A DNA stretch of 64,000 nucleotides from Capsicum annuum (lineage: Eukaryota; Streptophyta; Magnoliopsida; Solanales; Solanaceae): contig NC_061118.1 in NCBI RefSeq assembly GCF_002878395.1, positions 125,386,829-125,450,828 of the forward strand, written 5' to 3'. Numbering within the stretch: the stretch's first letter is position 1; each line of letters starts with the position of its first letter. Positions 1 through 10,566 of this stretch are shown here, piece by piece. A program made the translations under genes and the position numbers. The notes under the pieces are model-generated. The model did no database searches. It was not told the origin of the DNA and saw nothing but the letters and a program-made list of their open reading frames with translations.

Positions 1-1198
1 GTAAGTGTCTTTGTTAGACAATGGGTTCGAGTCCCAAAGTCAAATAAATGATTGATTAATTGATAATGGTAATGGCATGTTGTACGTTTGCAAGTGGTGT
101 TAGTATGATGATACCAACGAAATACCTTGGTAAGTAATTAGCTTAATGGTTGTGTATGTGAAATGATGGTTTTAAATTAGGATTTAAAGAGGGTTGTGTA
201 GCCGAGTTGTGAAGGTGGAGACCCCGGGGGAGGCGGTCAACAATGGAAATCATGTTTGCCGATGTTGGGTCACAATGGCCTGAGGTTCAAGTCCTCTTGC
301 TTACTATGACTGGGAGGTCCAAGTCTCTCTTAATATATGACGTGGGAGGTTTGAGTCCCCCATATCATACTACGTGATCGAGTGACCAAGTCACCTTGGT
401 ATATGAGTGGAAGGTTTGAGTCCCCCATGCATATACATAAGATTATTCTCCGGTTTATATGGCTACATGAACTGGGACCCAACCAGGTGGTGAAAACTGG
501 AGCCCATAAAACCTATGTCTGTTATTAATATAATAGTTAAGCTACACAACCTAGGATAATATTTCAAAGGTATATTTTAAACCTCATTTTCTATCCCGGC
601 ATGGTATGGTATATATGTATGTATATATGTATTGCATTAGTCATATGCATTGGTTGATTGGTTTTGAACTGTTGGTATTATATTATTCTTATCCTTGCGT
701 TACATGCTAGAGCTCCTACCACTAACTTTCTTCGAACGTTGTCATGCTTAGTAACTTGGATTTGCGGACAACTTGTGTTGACTTAAAGTGGTGAGCTTCC
801 ATACTTTGGTAGGCTTCATTTCATAGTCTTTATATTCTATGTTAAACTAGATTTAGACTTTGTTTTTGCTATCGCCGTGGGTATGACCTGACATTTTATT
901 TACTTTAGGTTTTGTAGAGGCTTTGTTGGACTACTGTGTACTTGGGTACATTATTGAATGGAATGATTATATTATGGGTGTTGGTTTGGTTTGGATGGTT
1001 TGACTTGGTTGGGTTGGTCTCGGATATAGATTTATCCCAAATTTATTACATTTTGAATTAATCTATCTTATTATATGTTTAGAATTGATCCGACTTAAGG
1101 TTTATGTTAGTTGGTTGGTTTAGGTATCAAGGGTAGTATTTGGTACTTATTGGACTTGGGATGCCCATTATGATAAGGCCCTGGTTTAGGTCGTGTCA
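1..1198 (+). repeat. Element A 5' LTR (3' portion only)
   Basis: Aligns along its length with roughly 5620-6816: shared landmarks are the 'gacaatgggttcgagtccc' region, the gatcccggcatggtatggtata stretch and the end ggtcgtgtca. It ends in CA at 1198, three bases before the primer-binding site. The U3 part and TATA box are missing because the window starts inside the LTR. Confidence 0.88.
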
Positions 1199-1201
1199 AG
1201 C

Positions 1202-1213
1202 TGGTATCAAAGC
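1202..1213 (+). other. Element A primer-binding site (tRNA-iMet type)
   Basis: The sequence tggtatcaaagc starts three bases after the LTR end and differs by one base from the common plant iMet primer site tggtatcagagc. Confidence 0.8.
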
Positions 1214-1408
1214 CTAGGTTCATGTTCAATTAGGTGTCCATAAAGCAATGCCAAGTCGAGTCTCTTTTATTTATGTGTAGCGCGCCATACTTATAAGGGA
1301 GAGGCTATGTGGCATTTATGATTGTTTCCCTTTATTGTTGTTTTATTTTGAGCTATAGAGTGGAAGATCTCGAATCTATCTAATACCCACTCTTTCTCCT
1401 TCTAGATC

Positions 1409-2220
1409 ATGCCTTTAAGGAAATCTAAAACTCATTAGAACTCTTCTGTCCCACCTAAGGATGATATGAATAGAGCTTGTCTTACCCATGGGGTACATAC
1501 CCGGTCTAGGGTTGCTGCTACTAATTACCCTCATAGATTTCCACTGATCTCTATTGATTTTTCTCCAGGTGGTGACACACCTGCTCAGTTACCGTAAGAA
1601 GATATTTCAAACATGGAGTTCTTCCATTCTATTCAGCTGTTGACCTAGATAGTGGTCTCATTGTTATACCCGTCCAGTCTTGTGGGTGGAAAGAGGATTC
1701 AAACAATGATGGGGGAAAAGCAAAATAAGAAGTTCAGATATTTAGAGCAAGGTGGGCTTCATCGCAATAGTGGTAGTCTTGGGAGACAATAGACTAAGGA
1801 AGAGAGTTGGGAAAAATCTTATTCTTACCCATCGGCTAGAGCCCCTTACCATAAACCATTCGGTAAATATCAATTTCAAAACATTAGTGGTCCTAGGGTA
1901 TGAGGTGCCTAATACCAGTCTAATGAGGTATAGTTAGTTCCACCGTATCCTTTTTGCCAATTCTGTGGCCAGTTATATTACGGGTTTTGTCGTGAGGGGA
2001 AGAATCGATACTTCACTTGTGGTCAGACTGGTCATATACAGTGGAATCACCCTTCGAGAGTTATTTTTGGGTCTAATAGGATTTCCATTGCCTGTTTATC
2101 AGCTCCTGCACCATAGACTGCCACTTTTGGCCCTGCCACTAGTCGAAACTGCCTGTATGATCCTACTACTTTCCATGAGTTTGAAGAATCTCTTGATGTT
2201 GTCCCTGGTATGCTAAATTC
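1409..2220 (+). pseudogene. Element A gag relic with decayed zinc knuckle
   Basis: An ATG at 1409 opens a reading frame that stops after nine codons (tag at 1436) but continues as gag-like sequence in the same frame. At about 1955-2053 a gypsy-type CxxC plus CCHC zinc-knuckle segment is readable (CQFCGQ, then YFTCGQTGHIQWNHP). The first cysteine of the knuckle is Tyr/Phe and the last is His, so two of four zinc ligands appear lost. In the family this domain packages the RNA genome. Several stops and shifts make it non-functional. Confidence 0.75.
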
Positions 2221-2960
2221 TTCTCCTATGATGTGTACTATTTACTTGATCCAGGGTCTACTCTTTTTTATGTGACCCCATTTGTGGATTTGCAATTTGG
2301 TTTTGGTCCTATGTTTTTTTAATCCTTTTTCTATATCTACCCTAGATGGCGACTCTGTGATTGCTAAAAGAGTCTATAAGGGGTGTGTGGTATCTGTTAG
2401 TGGTAGATAAACTCTTATGGATTTGATAGAGTTAGATATAGTTGACTTTAATGTCATATCGAGGATGGATTGGTTTCATTCCTGCTATCCTTCTTTAGAC
2501 TATCAAACCCATAAGGTCATATTTAAATTCCATAATGAGCTGGTCATTATATGGGAAGGGGGTTCTTTAGTGCCTAAGAAAAGGTTCATCTCATGTTTTG
2601 GAGCCCAAAAGTTGATTTCCAAAGGGTGTTTGTATCATTTGGTCTGGATTAAACATTCTAAGTTGGAAAGCCCTTCCTTGCATTCTATTTCTATGATAAA
2701 TGAGTTTCCTGAGGTCTTTCTTGTTGACCTTCCTGGTGTCCCTCCCAATAGAGAGATTGATTTTGGTATTGATCTTGTTCTGGAAACTTATCCTATTTCC
2801 ATTCCCCCGTATAGAATGACTCCAGCCGAGTTGAAGGAACTCATAGTGCAATTGAAAGACTTCTTAGACAAGGGTTTCACCCATCCTAGTGTGTCCTTAT
2901 AGGGTGCAGCGGTGTTGTTCATGTGCAAGGAAGATAGGCTTCTTCGAATGTGTGTAGGCT
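2221..2960 (+). pseudogene. Element A protease and protease-RT linker relic, RT cut off
   Basis: A DPGSTL protease active-site motif is readable near 2250. An open stretch from 2417 to 2902 (161 codons) contains the landmarks of the Tekay-type linker into RT: DLIELDIVDFNVI..MDWFHSCY, then [20 protein letters not shown] and YRMTPAELKEL. It leads to the start of RT (LDKGFTHPSVS), stops at 2900-2902, and in another frame continues only to about 2960. The RT catalytic core, RNaseH and most of integrase are absent. Confidence 0.85.
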
Positions 2961-3825
2961 GCTGGCAATGAGATAAGGAATTTAGAATGATGACCTTTTT
3001 GGGTTGACTAGTGGTTTTGTGGTTGTTTCATGGGTGATACGTGATTATTTTTAAATGCTAAGTTTGAGATTTTTTATGCTAATTGCGCTGATTGGAATGT
3101 TAACTTGAGGATAGTGATGCAAGGTTCGTGGAAGTGAATTAGTAGGGTGATGTAATATGTGGGAGAGATTGGGTTGATGCCTTATGAAATAGTGGAACAT
3201 GTAATTGTGATATAGTTATAAGGCCTAATTGTTGAAGTATAAGTGGTGGCTAAATCATTAGATGTATAAGAGTTTTGGGTTGCAAGAGTAATGTATACTC
3301 AGTTCCAAGCTATGGGTGTCGTGTATGCCTAGATTATGTCCTTAAGATTTCTTAGCATGGGAAGTCTAGGGAGTTGTTATATGGTGTTATGTATAATCAA
3401 ATTGGAAGAGTTGTAGATAGCCTATGTGAACTCTTGGTATAGGTTTTTAAAGTTCAACGAGATGTAGGGACAGGATATTAGAGAAGTAATGTTGGTATTC
3501 TAAGGAGTCAAAAATGGAATATTGAGTGTTTAGAAGCATAGATGCCCATACCCCTAATTAGTGAGTTGGAAGGCGATGATTTTAGAGGTTACTGGATATT
3601 TAGTAGGGTAGATCGTACAACTGGTATAGTAAAGGTAGGATTGAACATTGCGATCTATAGATATACCAATCGTTGTGTTGAGTATTTAGAAATCTTAGTG
3701 GGAGCAATGTATAGATAAACTCAGGTTCTCGTAGAAGTGTGTCTGTGGGGAATTCTAAGGTTGAATTGGTGAGATGTAGTATTCGTCGCTGATTTTATAA
3801 GTTGGGGACTAAAGGTGAAGGTGAT
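2961..3825 (+). other. Element A internal stretch with no recognisable domain
   Basis: This lies where RT, RNaseH and integrase core should be but is too short for them, and no catalytic motif is readable in six frames. It may be a strongly mutated pol remnant or sequence joined after an internal deletion. Confidence 0.45.
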
Positions 3826-4345
3826 TCAGAGTAGGATTAAGACTGCCCAAAGTCGCCAAAAGTCCTATGCAGACGTGAGGCAAAGGGACTTAGAGTTTGA
3901 GGTTAGAGATTGGGTGTTCTTGAAGGTACCTCCCATGAAAGGAGTAACGTGATTTGGTAAGAAGAGGAAGTTAAGTCCTTTCTATGTCCGTCCATACTTA
4001 GTTTTGAAGAGGGTTGCCAATATTTCTTATGAGTTGGAGTTGCCTCCTAATTGAGCTCCATTCACCCGGTTTTCCATGTATCTATGTTGAGAAAGTCTGT
4101 AGGTGGTCCTTCATCGGTTATTCCTATTAAAGGGTTAGGTATTTTGGATTCTTTGTCCTATGAGAAGGTCCCAGTGAGGATCTTGGATTAGCAAGTTTGC
4201 CAGTTGCAAACAAAAGATGCGGCTTTGGTGAAGGTTCTATAGTAGAACCAGAAGTCTGAGAGAGCTACTTGGGAAGCTTAGAAGGACATAAAGTCCAAGT
4301 ATCCATTCCTATTCTCGATTTCAGAAAATATTGCTTGAAGTATGT
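3826..4345 (+). pseudogene. Element A integrase C-terminus with chromodomain-like tail, broken
   Basis: Frame-shifted sequence reads QSRIKTAQSRQKSYADVR, then FEVRDWVFLKV, KRKLSPFYVRPY and VANISYELELP. This is the integrase C-terminal and GPY/F-like region of chromoviruses. It continues to PVRILD, QVCQLQTKDAALVKVL and a final ATWEA segment followed by YPFLF, the usual form of the chromodomain-like tail. In the family the tail guides integration to modified chromatin. Stops at about 3952, 4053 and later, plus frameshifts, show it is dead. Confidence 0.82.
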
Positions 4346-4460
4346 GCTGATCTTATCATCTTCATTTTCTAACTTTGTTAAAATAAAGTTTGATGTGTAA
4401 CATTGTGTTAACTTGTGCTTATGCTTGCCTTTACTCGTCATTCGAGGATGAATGATCCTA

Positions 4461-4472
4461 GTGGGGGAGAAT
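4461..4472 (+). other. Element A polypurine tract
   Basis: gtgggggagaat lies immediately before the TG that opens the 3' LTR, the expected site for plus-strand DNA priming. Confidence 0.78.
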
Positions 4473-6816
4473 TGAAACACCTTACTTTTGACCTTAGAAC
4501 ATTTCTTGCTTTTGAGCTTCCTGGATATCATCAAATAGTGCTTACTTGTCATATGATAAGGTACAGTTTAGGGGTCTTGGTCATATATTACTTAGTCTGG
4601 TCTTGGTGTTTTCTATCCTAGGTACGAGTGGACATCATACTAGTTGTACGATGATGGTACGAAATAAGTTATGGACTTATGTGATTCTAAGTGTGTCAAG
4701 CCCTTGGTAGGCTGCCTATTGCGATTTATGGGTACCAATCGTATTTTATGGATATGAGTTGGTCCTTGTGGTCATATGTTGGAAAGTGTTGGGGTCCAAC
4801 TTGATGCCTAAGGTACGAGTGGAGGGTACTACTCGTATGTTGTGGGTACAGTTTGGTAGGTCTAGTCTTACCCTCCTGGACACATTTTTCAGCTTTTAAG
4901 CTGAGGGTATTCCAGACATTTCCCACCCTAAAACCCTTAAGACCCCACATCTTATAAAGCTTTGTGGCCTCTCATAACATACTTTGAAGGATTAAAACAT
5001 TCTCAAAATCCTCTCTAAACTCTCTCTTGAAGATTGGGCTAGGTTTTCTACAAAGTGTTCATCTGGATGCTCAAGAGTCAAGTTCTTTCCGTGAATCTTC
5101 GTGAATAAGGCATGTGACTCTTCCCTCATTGTTAGTTCACAAATATCATATGTTTTAAACGTTGTTCTTGAATCTTAAATGGTGGTTTTGAAAACCAATG
5201 TTGAGGGTTTTGTTTCATATTGATGGGTATCGTTTACTCTTTGTTTAAATCGTGTTTATACATATTTTTTATGATGGTTTGCACATGTAGGTTCTTGGTA
5301 ATTGTGATTTAACAAATGGGTCATGGTTAACCCTATAAAAAATTTTACTTTGGTTTCGGCCTTGATAATAGTATGCCCTCAACATGTTTGTGAAAATGTG
5401 TAAGAGAACAAACTAGTCACATGTTAAATGGCGTTTTGAACTAAGGCATTGGCCTAATGAATATGAATGGTTGGTAAATGGTTTTGTGAAGGCCTTATTG
5501 GACATATATTGATTTAAATGGAAACCTTGGTGGTTTAATTGGCAAAAAGGGTTTGAGTTCCTAAGCATTAAGTTGATTTATGTATTTGCTAGACAATGGG
5601 TTCAAGTCTCTAACCTTTGAATCGAATTAGTTCTTTGCTAGACAATGGGTTTGAGTCCCAAAGTAAAATGAATGATTGGTTAATTGATAATGGTAATGGC
5701 ATGTTGTACACTTGCAAGTTGTGTTGGTATGACAATACCAACGAAGTGCCTTAGTTAGTAATTGGCTTAATGGTTATTTATGAAATGATGGTTTTAAATT
5801 GGGCTTTAAAAAGGGTTATGTAGCCGAGTTGTGAAGGTGGAGACCCCGGGGGGGAGGTCAACACTGGAAATCATGTTTGCTGACATGGGGGTCCAAATAG
5901 CCTCTGGTTCGAGTCCTCTTGCTTACTATGACTGGGAGGTTTGATTTGACTATATCATACTACGTGATCAAGTGACCAAGTCACCTTAGTATATGAGTGG
6001 GAGGTTCGAGTCCCCCTTTCATATACGTAAGATTATTCTCTAGTTTGTGAGGCTACACGAACTAGGGCCCAACCAGGGGAGTGAGAACTGGAGCCTATAT
6101 AGCCCATGGGTATTATAACATGGCATCTAAGCTACACAACCCAGGATATGATTTCAATGGTACATGTTAAACCTTGTTTCCGATCCCGGTATGGTATGGT
6201 ATATATGTATATATATATATGTATTGCATTGGTTGATTGGTTTTGAACTGTTGGCATTATATTATTCTTATCCTTGAGTTACATGCTAGAGCTTTAACCA
6301 CTAACCGTCTTCGAATGTTGTATTCCAATGCGATGCTGGTATTGGTCTTACTATGAGATCTCCTGCTCAATGACTTGGATTCAGGGACAACTTTTGTTGA
6401 CTCGAAGTGGTGAGTGTCCACACTTTGGAAGGCTTTATTTCATGGTCTTTATATTCTATCTTAAACTCGATTTAGACTTTGTTTTGGCTATCATCGGGGG
6501 CATGTCCTGATATTTTATTTACTTCGGGTATTGTAGAGTCTTTGTTGGGCTACTCTTGACTTGGGTACGTTATGGAGTGTAATGATTATGTTATGGTTGT
6601 TGGTTTGGTTTAGATGGTTTGACTTGGTTGGGTTAGTCTCAAATATAGACTTTTCCCAAAGCTATTACATTTTGAATTACTCGTTCTTGTTATATGTTCG
6701 AAATGCATCCGACTTAGGGTATATATAGTTGGTTGGTTTGGGTATCGTGGACGGTTTCTGATCCTTGTTGGAGTTGAGATGCCCATAACGACAAGGCCAT
6801 GGTTTGGGTCGTGTCA
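4473..6816 (+). repeat. Element A 3' LTR
   Basis: A 2344-bp LTR opening tgaaacacc and closing ggtcgtgtca. Its second half repeats the window-start LTR. A TATA-type box (ttataaa, about 4952-4958) is preceded by a U3 block (4622-4862) with several TACGA/TCGTA motifs, for example ggtacgagtgg and ctactcgtatg. The R-U5 part carries repeated ggttcgagtcc-like motifs near 5590, 5648, 5905 and 6003. Confidence 0.88.
4948..4960 (+). promoter_or_regulatory. Putative TATA box of element A LTR promoter
   Basis: catcttataaagc lies about 480 bp into the LTR, just after the TACGA motif block. Transcription from here would give the R-U5 part of the LTR. Confidence 0.5.
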
Positions 6817-7255
6817 CTAATACCTCTAAATCTAGCCTATCCATGACTATAGCTAAATTTAGATAAATTTTCAATTACCCATGCAAAAGTTTGCACCTAG
6901 AATGACATGACCCCAAGATCCATTCCTAATTGAGTACACTCTAATTATTCTTAGCCTCAAATTAGTCTTCTAGAAGCCCCAAAATTTTGACATTTTAAAA
7001 AACGTTCAAAACCCCCAAATATTTAAGCTTAGGTTTGAATTTAGCAAGCAACTTTCAATTCAAACTTATTCAATCTCTATTCACATTGTTCCTCGTGGAA
7101 TCAACCCCGTCTCTTGTTGGATTTATATTGATAATAACCACCCTGCACTTAATTTGACGTAATTTGAGTGTTATCAAAGAGAATGTGCATGTAGACCATG
7201 ATAAGTCAGGAAAGATGGTAAATCCTAGTAATAATGAAGTTTTAGAATTTAAAGA
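6817..7255. other. Unassigned AT-rich sequence between A and the copia fragment
   Basis: No open frame or repeat pair was recognised. The stretch near 7080-7150 (cctcgtggaatcaacccc) looks like debris from another repeat family but could not be assigned. Confidence 0.4.
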
Positions 7256-7640
7256 ACTCATTCATGTTCAAAGGGATGATATAGCTGAAAAATGATGGTC
7301 AAGGACATGATGAAGCATATAAGAATGGTAAAGGTGATGGTGATCCAAGATCTCAGTTACAGACCCCAGCTCCAGTTAAAGAACTACAAGAAGGGTCTAG
7401 TCAAAATATTCAGGGACCTTGTTCTAATGGAACAAATCTCAGAAGGTCAAACTAGAGGCACAAATCTTCTCATCCACTTGAGAATCTGACTACATCTTTG
7501 GAATCTGGACAAGAGCTTACGCCTGAAATGCCATGGAACTTCTAGCATTCCTGTCCAAAATTGAGCCAAAAAATATGAAGAACATGTTGAGGCTACATGA
7601 CCTACTAGATGAATCAATTTCTCCCTAAAATTGGATATGA
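7256..7640 (+). pseudogene. Ty1/copia fragment: integrase-to-RT linker
   Basis: One frame reads GQGHDEAYKNGKGDGDPRSQ, then LRRSN and HKSSHPLENLTTSLESG. A shifted frame then reads ELLAFLSKIEPKNM. These resemble the variable linker and the start of RT in copia polyproteins (FLS-IEPKN is the recognisable anchor). No catalytic RT block follows: the homology ends near 7630. The piece is too short to place in a lineage with certainty, but a pseudogene of a retroelement-associated protein follows on the same strand. Confidence 0.6.
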
Positions 7641-8072
7641 TCAGGAGATAGGTACCTTGGTAAAGTAGGTGTATAATGGACTAACTCAGTACCATACCTT
7701 TGTAGGACATATGTGACTTGCACAAATTTAAGGATTCTCTCAAGAAAGAGAGGGACCTGGTCCCATCTCTCAGGTTAGTACCAAAATAGTTCGCTTTAAT
7801 AATTGTAAAATTTTATCTAAAAAGCCACCTGTCTTTTCTTATATGAGTAAAAGATGTCAATTCATAGCAATTTGAAGAGTCACACCTATTAAAGTCAGAT
7901 GTGTCATTTAAAAAAAACACCTTTTAAATGACAACGGTCACAGCCCTTAGTTACTACATCAAACCTTTTTACTTTATTTTCCTTAAAATTAGTTCATATC
8001 ATTTTCCCCAATCTTCCATCATCTCTAAATTGAACTAGTCCCATTATCTCTCACTCTCATAAAAAATTCAAA
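7641..8072 (+). other. Spacer between copia fragment and transposon-protein pseudogene
   Basis: No coding signal. It contains the near-palindrome gggacctggtccc at 7752-7764, also found in the copia LTR fragment at 16874. A pyrimidine-rich leader-like stretch (tctctcactctcat) lies near 8048-8060, just before the degraded start of the next pseudogene. Confidence 0.4.
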
Positions 8073-10170
8073 GTGGCAGACATTCCCACTTTCTCAAACC
8101 CCATTAAAGACCCTAAAGTCGATAAAGCCCCAGAAAATCAATTCGAACAATCCCAAATCAAATTTTCTCCTTCTTTAACACCCAAAACCATAGAAGAAGT
8201 CTCTACCCACTGAATCATCTTTAGAAATTCCAGAACCCCTAAATGAGTCTGTCCCCTTCGAACTTCCACAACCATTAAAATTTTTGTTGAGTCAACCATG
8301 GTAGAGAATTCGAATCTAGGTTTTGGTCCACCAATTAAACAAGAAATCTCTCAATCCAAAGTTCCTCCTTCCTCAAAAGAACTAAAATTACCTGAAGATT
8401 CTCAAATTCCTATGTCTTTTGAAGAACCATAAAAAATAAAACTCTCAGAATCCCTACAAGTACCTAATTCTACTACCCCCTTAGAGTCAAACCCTATTAT
8501 TTCCCAACTATATGATGAAGAAATACTAGTAAAGAGGTATGATATTTCCGATAAGTATTTGAAAATTTACTTTTTCTCACATAGGATCCCAAGGAAAGCT
8601 CCATTAGTGCAGAAGAGCAAATAGTAGGTGAAAAAGATGATGTGACAAAGGATGGAGAAATTATACTACCTCCAAATGATGAGTATGAGGATGAACTACC
8701 TCTGAGGTTGTCGATGAAGATAAAAATGGGAAGCAAAGGAAAATAAAAAGTGGTTGATTCTGGTGTAATGGTTTCTAGATCATATTCTACTAGGGGGTCT
8801 GAAAAGAAGTTGTTAGCAGATGCTATGAAGGCTAGCAAGTCTTTTACTACTAAGAGAAGAAGACTCGAGAAAAGCTGTTATAGTAGAGGAAGAGAATGTT
8901 GAAGTTGTAGAGTTTGGAAAGGGTAAGGACATTGATCCTGATGTTGTTGCTGTAATTGAGAAAAGAAGAAAAGAAACTCACATTGCAGAAGGACTAGGTC
9001 CTTCCATTCAAAGTCTGGTAGCTTTGTAGGAATAAAACCAAATGACATTGTTGTTAAGAAGAAGAAAATCTGTAAGGGACCTAGTCCCAAGAAGAGAAAA
9101 TCCATTGAAAAAAAATCAAGCAGTGATTCCAAGAGAAGAAAATAGGAATAAAAGAAGGATAAAACTCAGAAAGTATTGTCTGGTAGAGTGTTTGATCCCA
9201 AGATTTATGAGAAACCTAGCATGGTAGAGTTGGTGGAATATGTCAAACACCAGGGATGGTTACAACTCCTAGAGGAACCAACTCTTGTGGTTTTAAGAGA
9301 AAGTAAGAGAATTCTATTATGCAATGGATTTCTCAGATGATGGGTTGAGCTTGACTGCCCAAGTGCAAGGAAAGGAAATAAAGTTGGATAAAGAGACACT
9401 AGGAAAGATTTTGGATGTACCTATTATAGGTGTGAGGACTGTTGTCAAACAACATGCCTCAACTGAGTTTATGATTGATGCCTTAAAAGTGGGAGGGACA
9501 TTAATAACTGGTGTGAGAAAGAAATTTCTCACAATTGAGTTCCAATTAGTGTTTGAATTTATGAACAAGTTCTTTTTTCCTAGGTTAGAGAAAAGGACCA
9601 TTTTTTCTTCTATTGATTTGTTTTTGATTGAGTTTTGAGATAATTTTAGTAGATAAGCCTGCCTACTATAATGTTAGAGAACATACATAAGGTCATCCAT
9701 AAAAAGAAAGGAAAACATGAGATGTCTTATGGGTACTTCTTAAATAAGGGTTTTGATCACTTTGGAGTGATTGGGTCTAAAGGGATACTTGGAATAGTCA
9801 AATAAAATCTTAGTATGACAATATTAGTAGAAAACGAATAAATAAAAGGAAAGGTAGGAACTTTGTCCTAAGTGCTAGAACTATTGGTTGCTCGGGATAA
9901 TTTAAGCAAGGAAATGAAGGAGATGAGAATTAAGTTAGCTGCTGAGGATGCTGAGATAGTGCACTTGAAAATGCAAAATTAGAATTTATCCTTAAAGAGA
10001 CCTGGTGTTACTGAGGAACTTGCAATACAAAATGCAAAGCTCCAGAACAAGGTTGTAGAAATTAATAAGGAGGTTCAAGGGCTGAATGTTGAAGTTAAAG
10101 ACCTCACTAAGAAATTTATGAATGCTCATGCTGCAGAGAGTTCTAAAATGGAGCTAAATCTTCTCCCTTA
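8073..10170 (+). pseudogene. Pseudogene of a 'putative plant transposon protein' family member
   Basis: A GTG at 8073 stands where an ATG is expected (VADIPTFSNPIKD follows). A broken, low-complexity basic and acidic N-terminal part runs to about 9220. The best-preserved block is at 9223-9638. It starts MVELVEYVKHQGWLQLL, then after a shift reads VREFYYAMDFSDDG, LDKETLGKILDVPIIGVR, KKFLTIEFQLVFEFMNK and LEKRTIFSSIDLF, which matches the fold-family pattern of retrotransposon-borne plant proteins of unknown role. At 9910-10150 heptad-rich sequence (MKEMRIKLAAEDAEIVHL, ELAIQNAKLQNKVVEI) indicates a C-terminal coiled coil. Stops and frameshifts occur throughout. The family function is unknown; a structural or envelope-like role is only inferred. 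Confidence 0.68.
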
Positions 10171-10566
10171 AGACCTCCTCTACATAATTCCTATCATCCA
10201 TGTATTACTGTGTCATCAGTATGTCAGTTTTAAGTTCTTGTTTATATTGTGTCTTTTGAAGATAGTTGTTTTACGTTTATTTTGGTATGATTGTACTGGT
10301 ACTGATCTTACTTAACAATGAATGAATCCTTTGTTTATGTGTCTCATCTTTCTCTTCTTTAAAGTTGTTCTTTATGTTAGTGTTGCTCAGTGGCCATGAG
10401 TTAACTAACTTGTATTTGTTTTACTCTTGGTTTACTGGTATCACTTTTCAATGATACAAAAAGCGAGAATACTGAATTCAAGTGGTAGGGGCTAGGTACC
10501 AGGTCCATATGTGTTGAATGTAATGCTGGGGAAGTATGTTGTAGGAACCAAGTACAAGGTGCATAT
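10171..10566. other. Unassigned sequence before element B
   Basis: AT-rich downstream flank of the transposon-protein pseudogene. No feature was recognised except that it ends at catat, directly before the LTR of element B. Confidence 0.4.

Larger units (their letters stand above)
1..6816 (+). mobile_element. Element A: degenerate Tekay/Del-type Ty3/gypsy retrotransposon, left end outside window
   Basis: Two direct repeats (1-1198 and the end of 4473-6816) bracket gag-pol relics. A tRNA-iMet-type primer site at 1202 and a purine tract at 4461 define the + orientation. Order seen: partial 5' LTR, PBS, gag with zinc knuckle, protease/RT linker, deleted RT-RNaseH-IN core, integrase tail with chromodomain-like end, PPT, 3' LTR. 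The internal region is only about 3.3 kb, too short for a full chromovirus, and every frame is broken. The downstream pentamer is CTAAT; the matching 5' flank lies outside the window. Confidence 0.88.

Noticed and set aside
25..40. Possible tRNA genes at the gggttcgagtccc-like motifs in LTRs
   Set aside because: Only the T-arm-like motif is present; no acceptor stem, A box or cloverleaf could be built around any copy.
8497..9132. Minus-strand open frames of 84-113 codons
   Set aside because: Antisense to the transposon-protein pseudogene; no recognisable protein.
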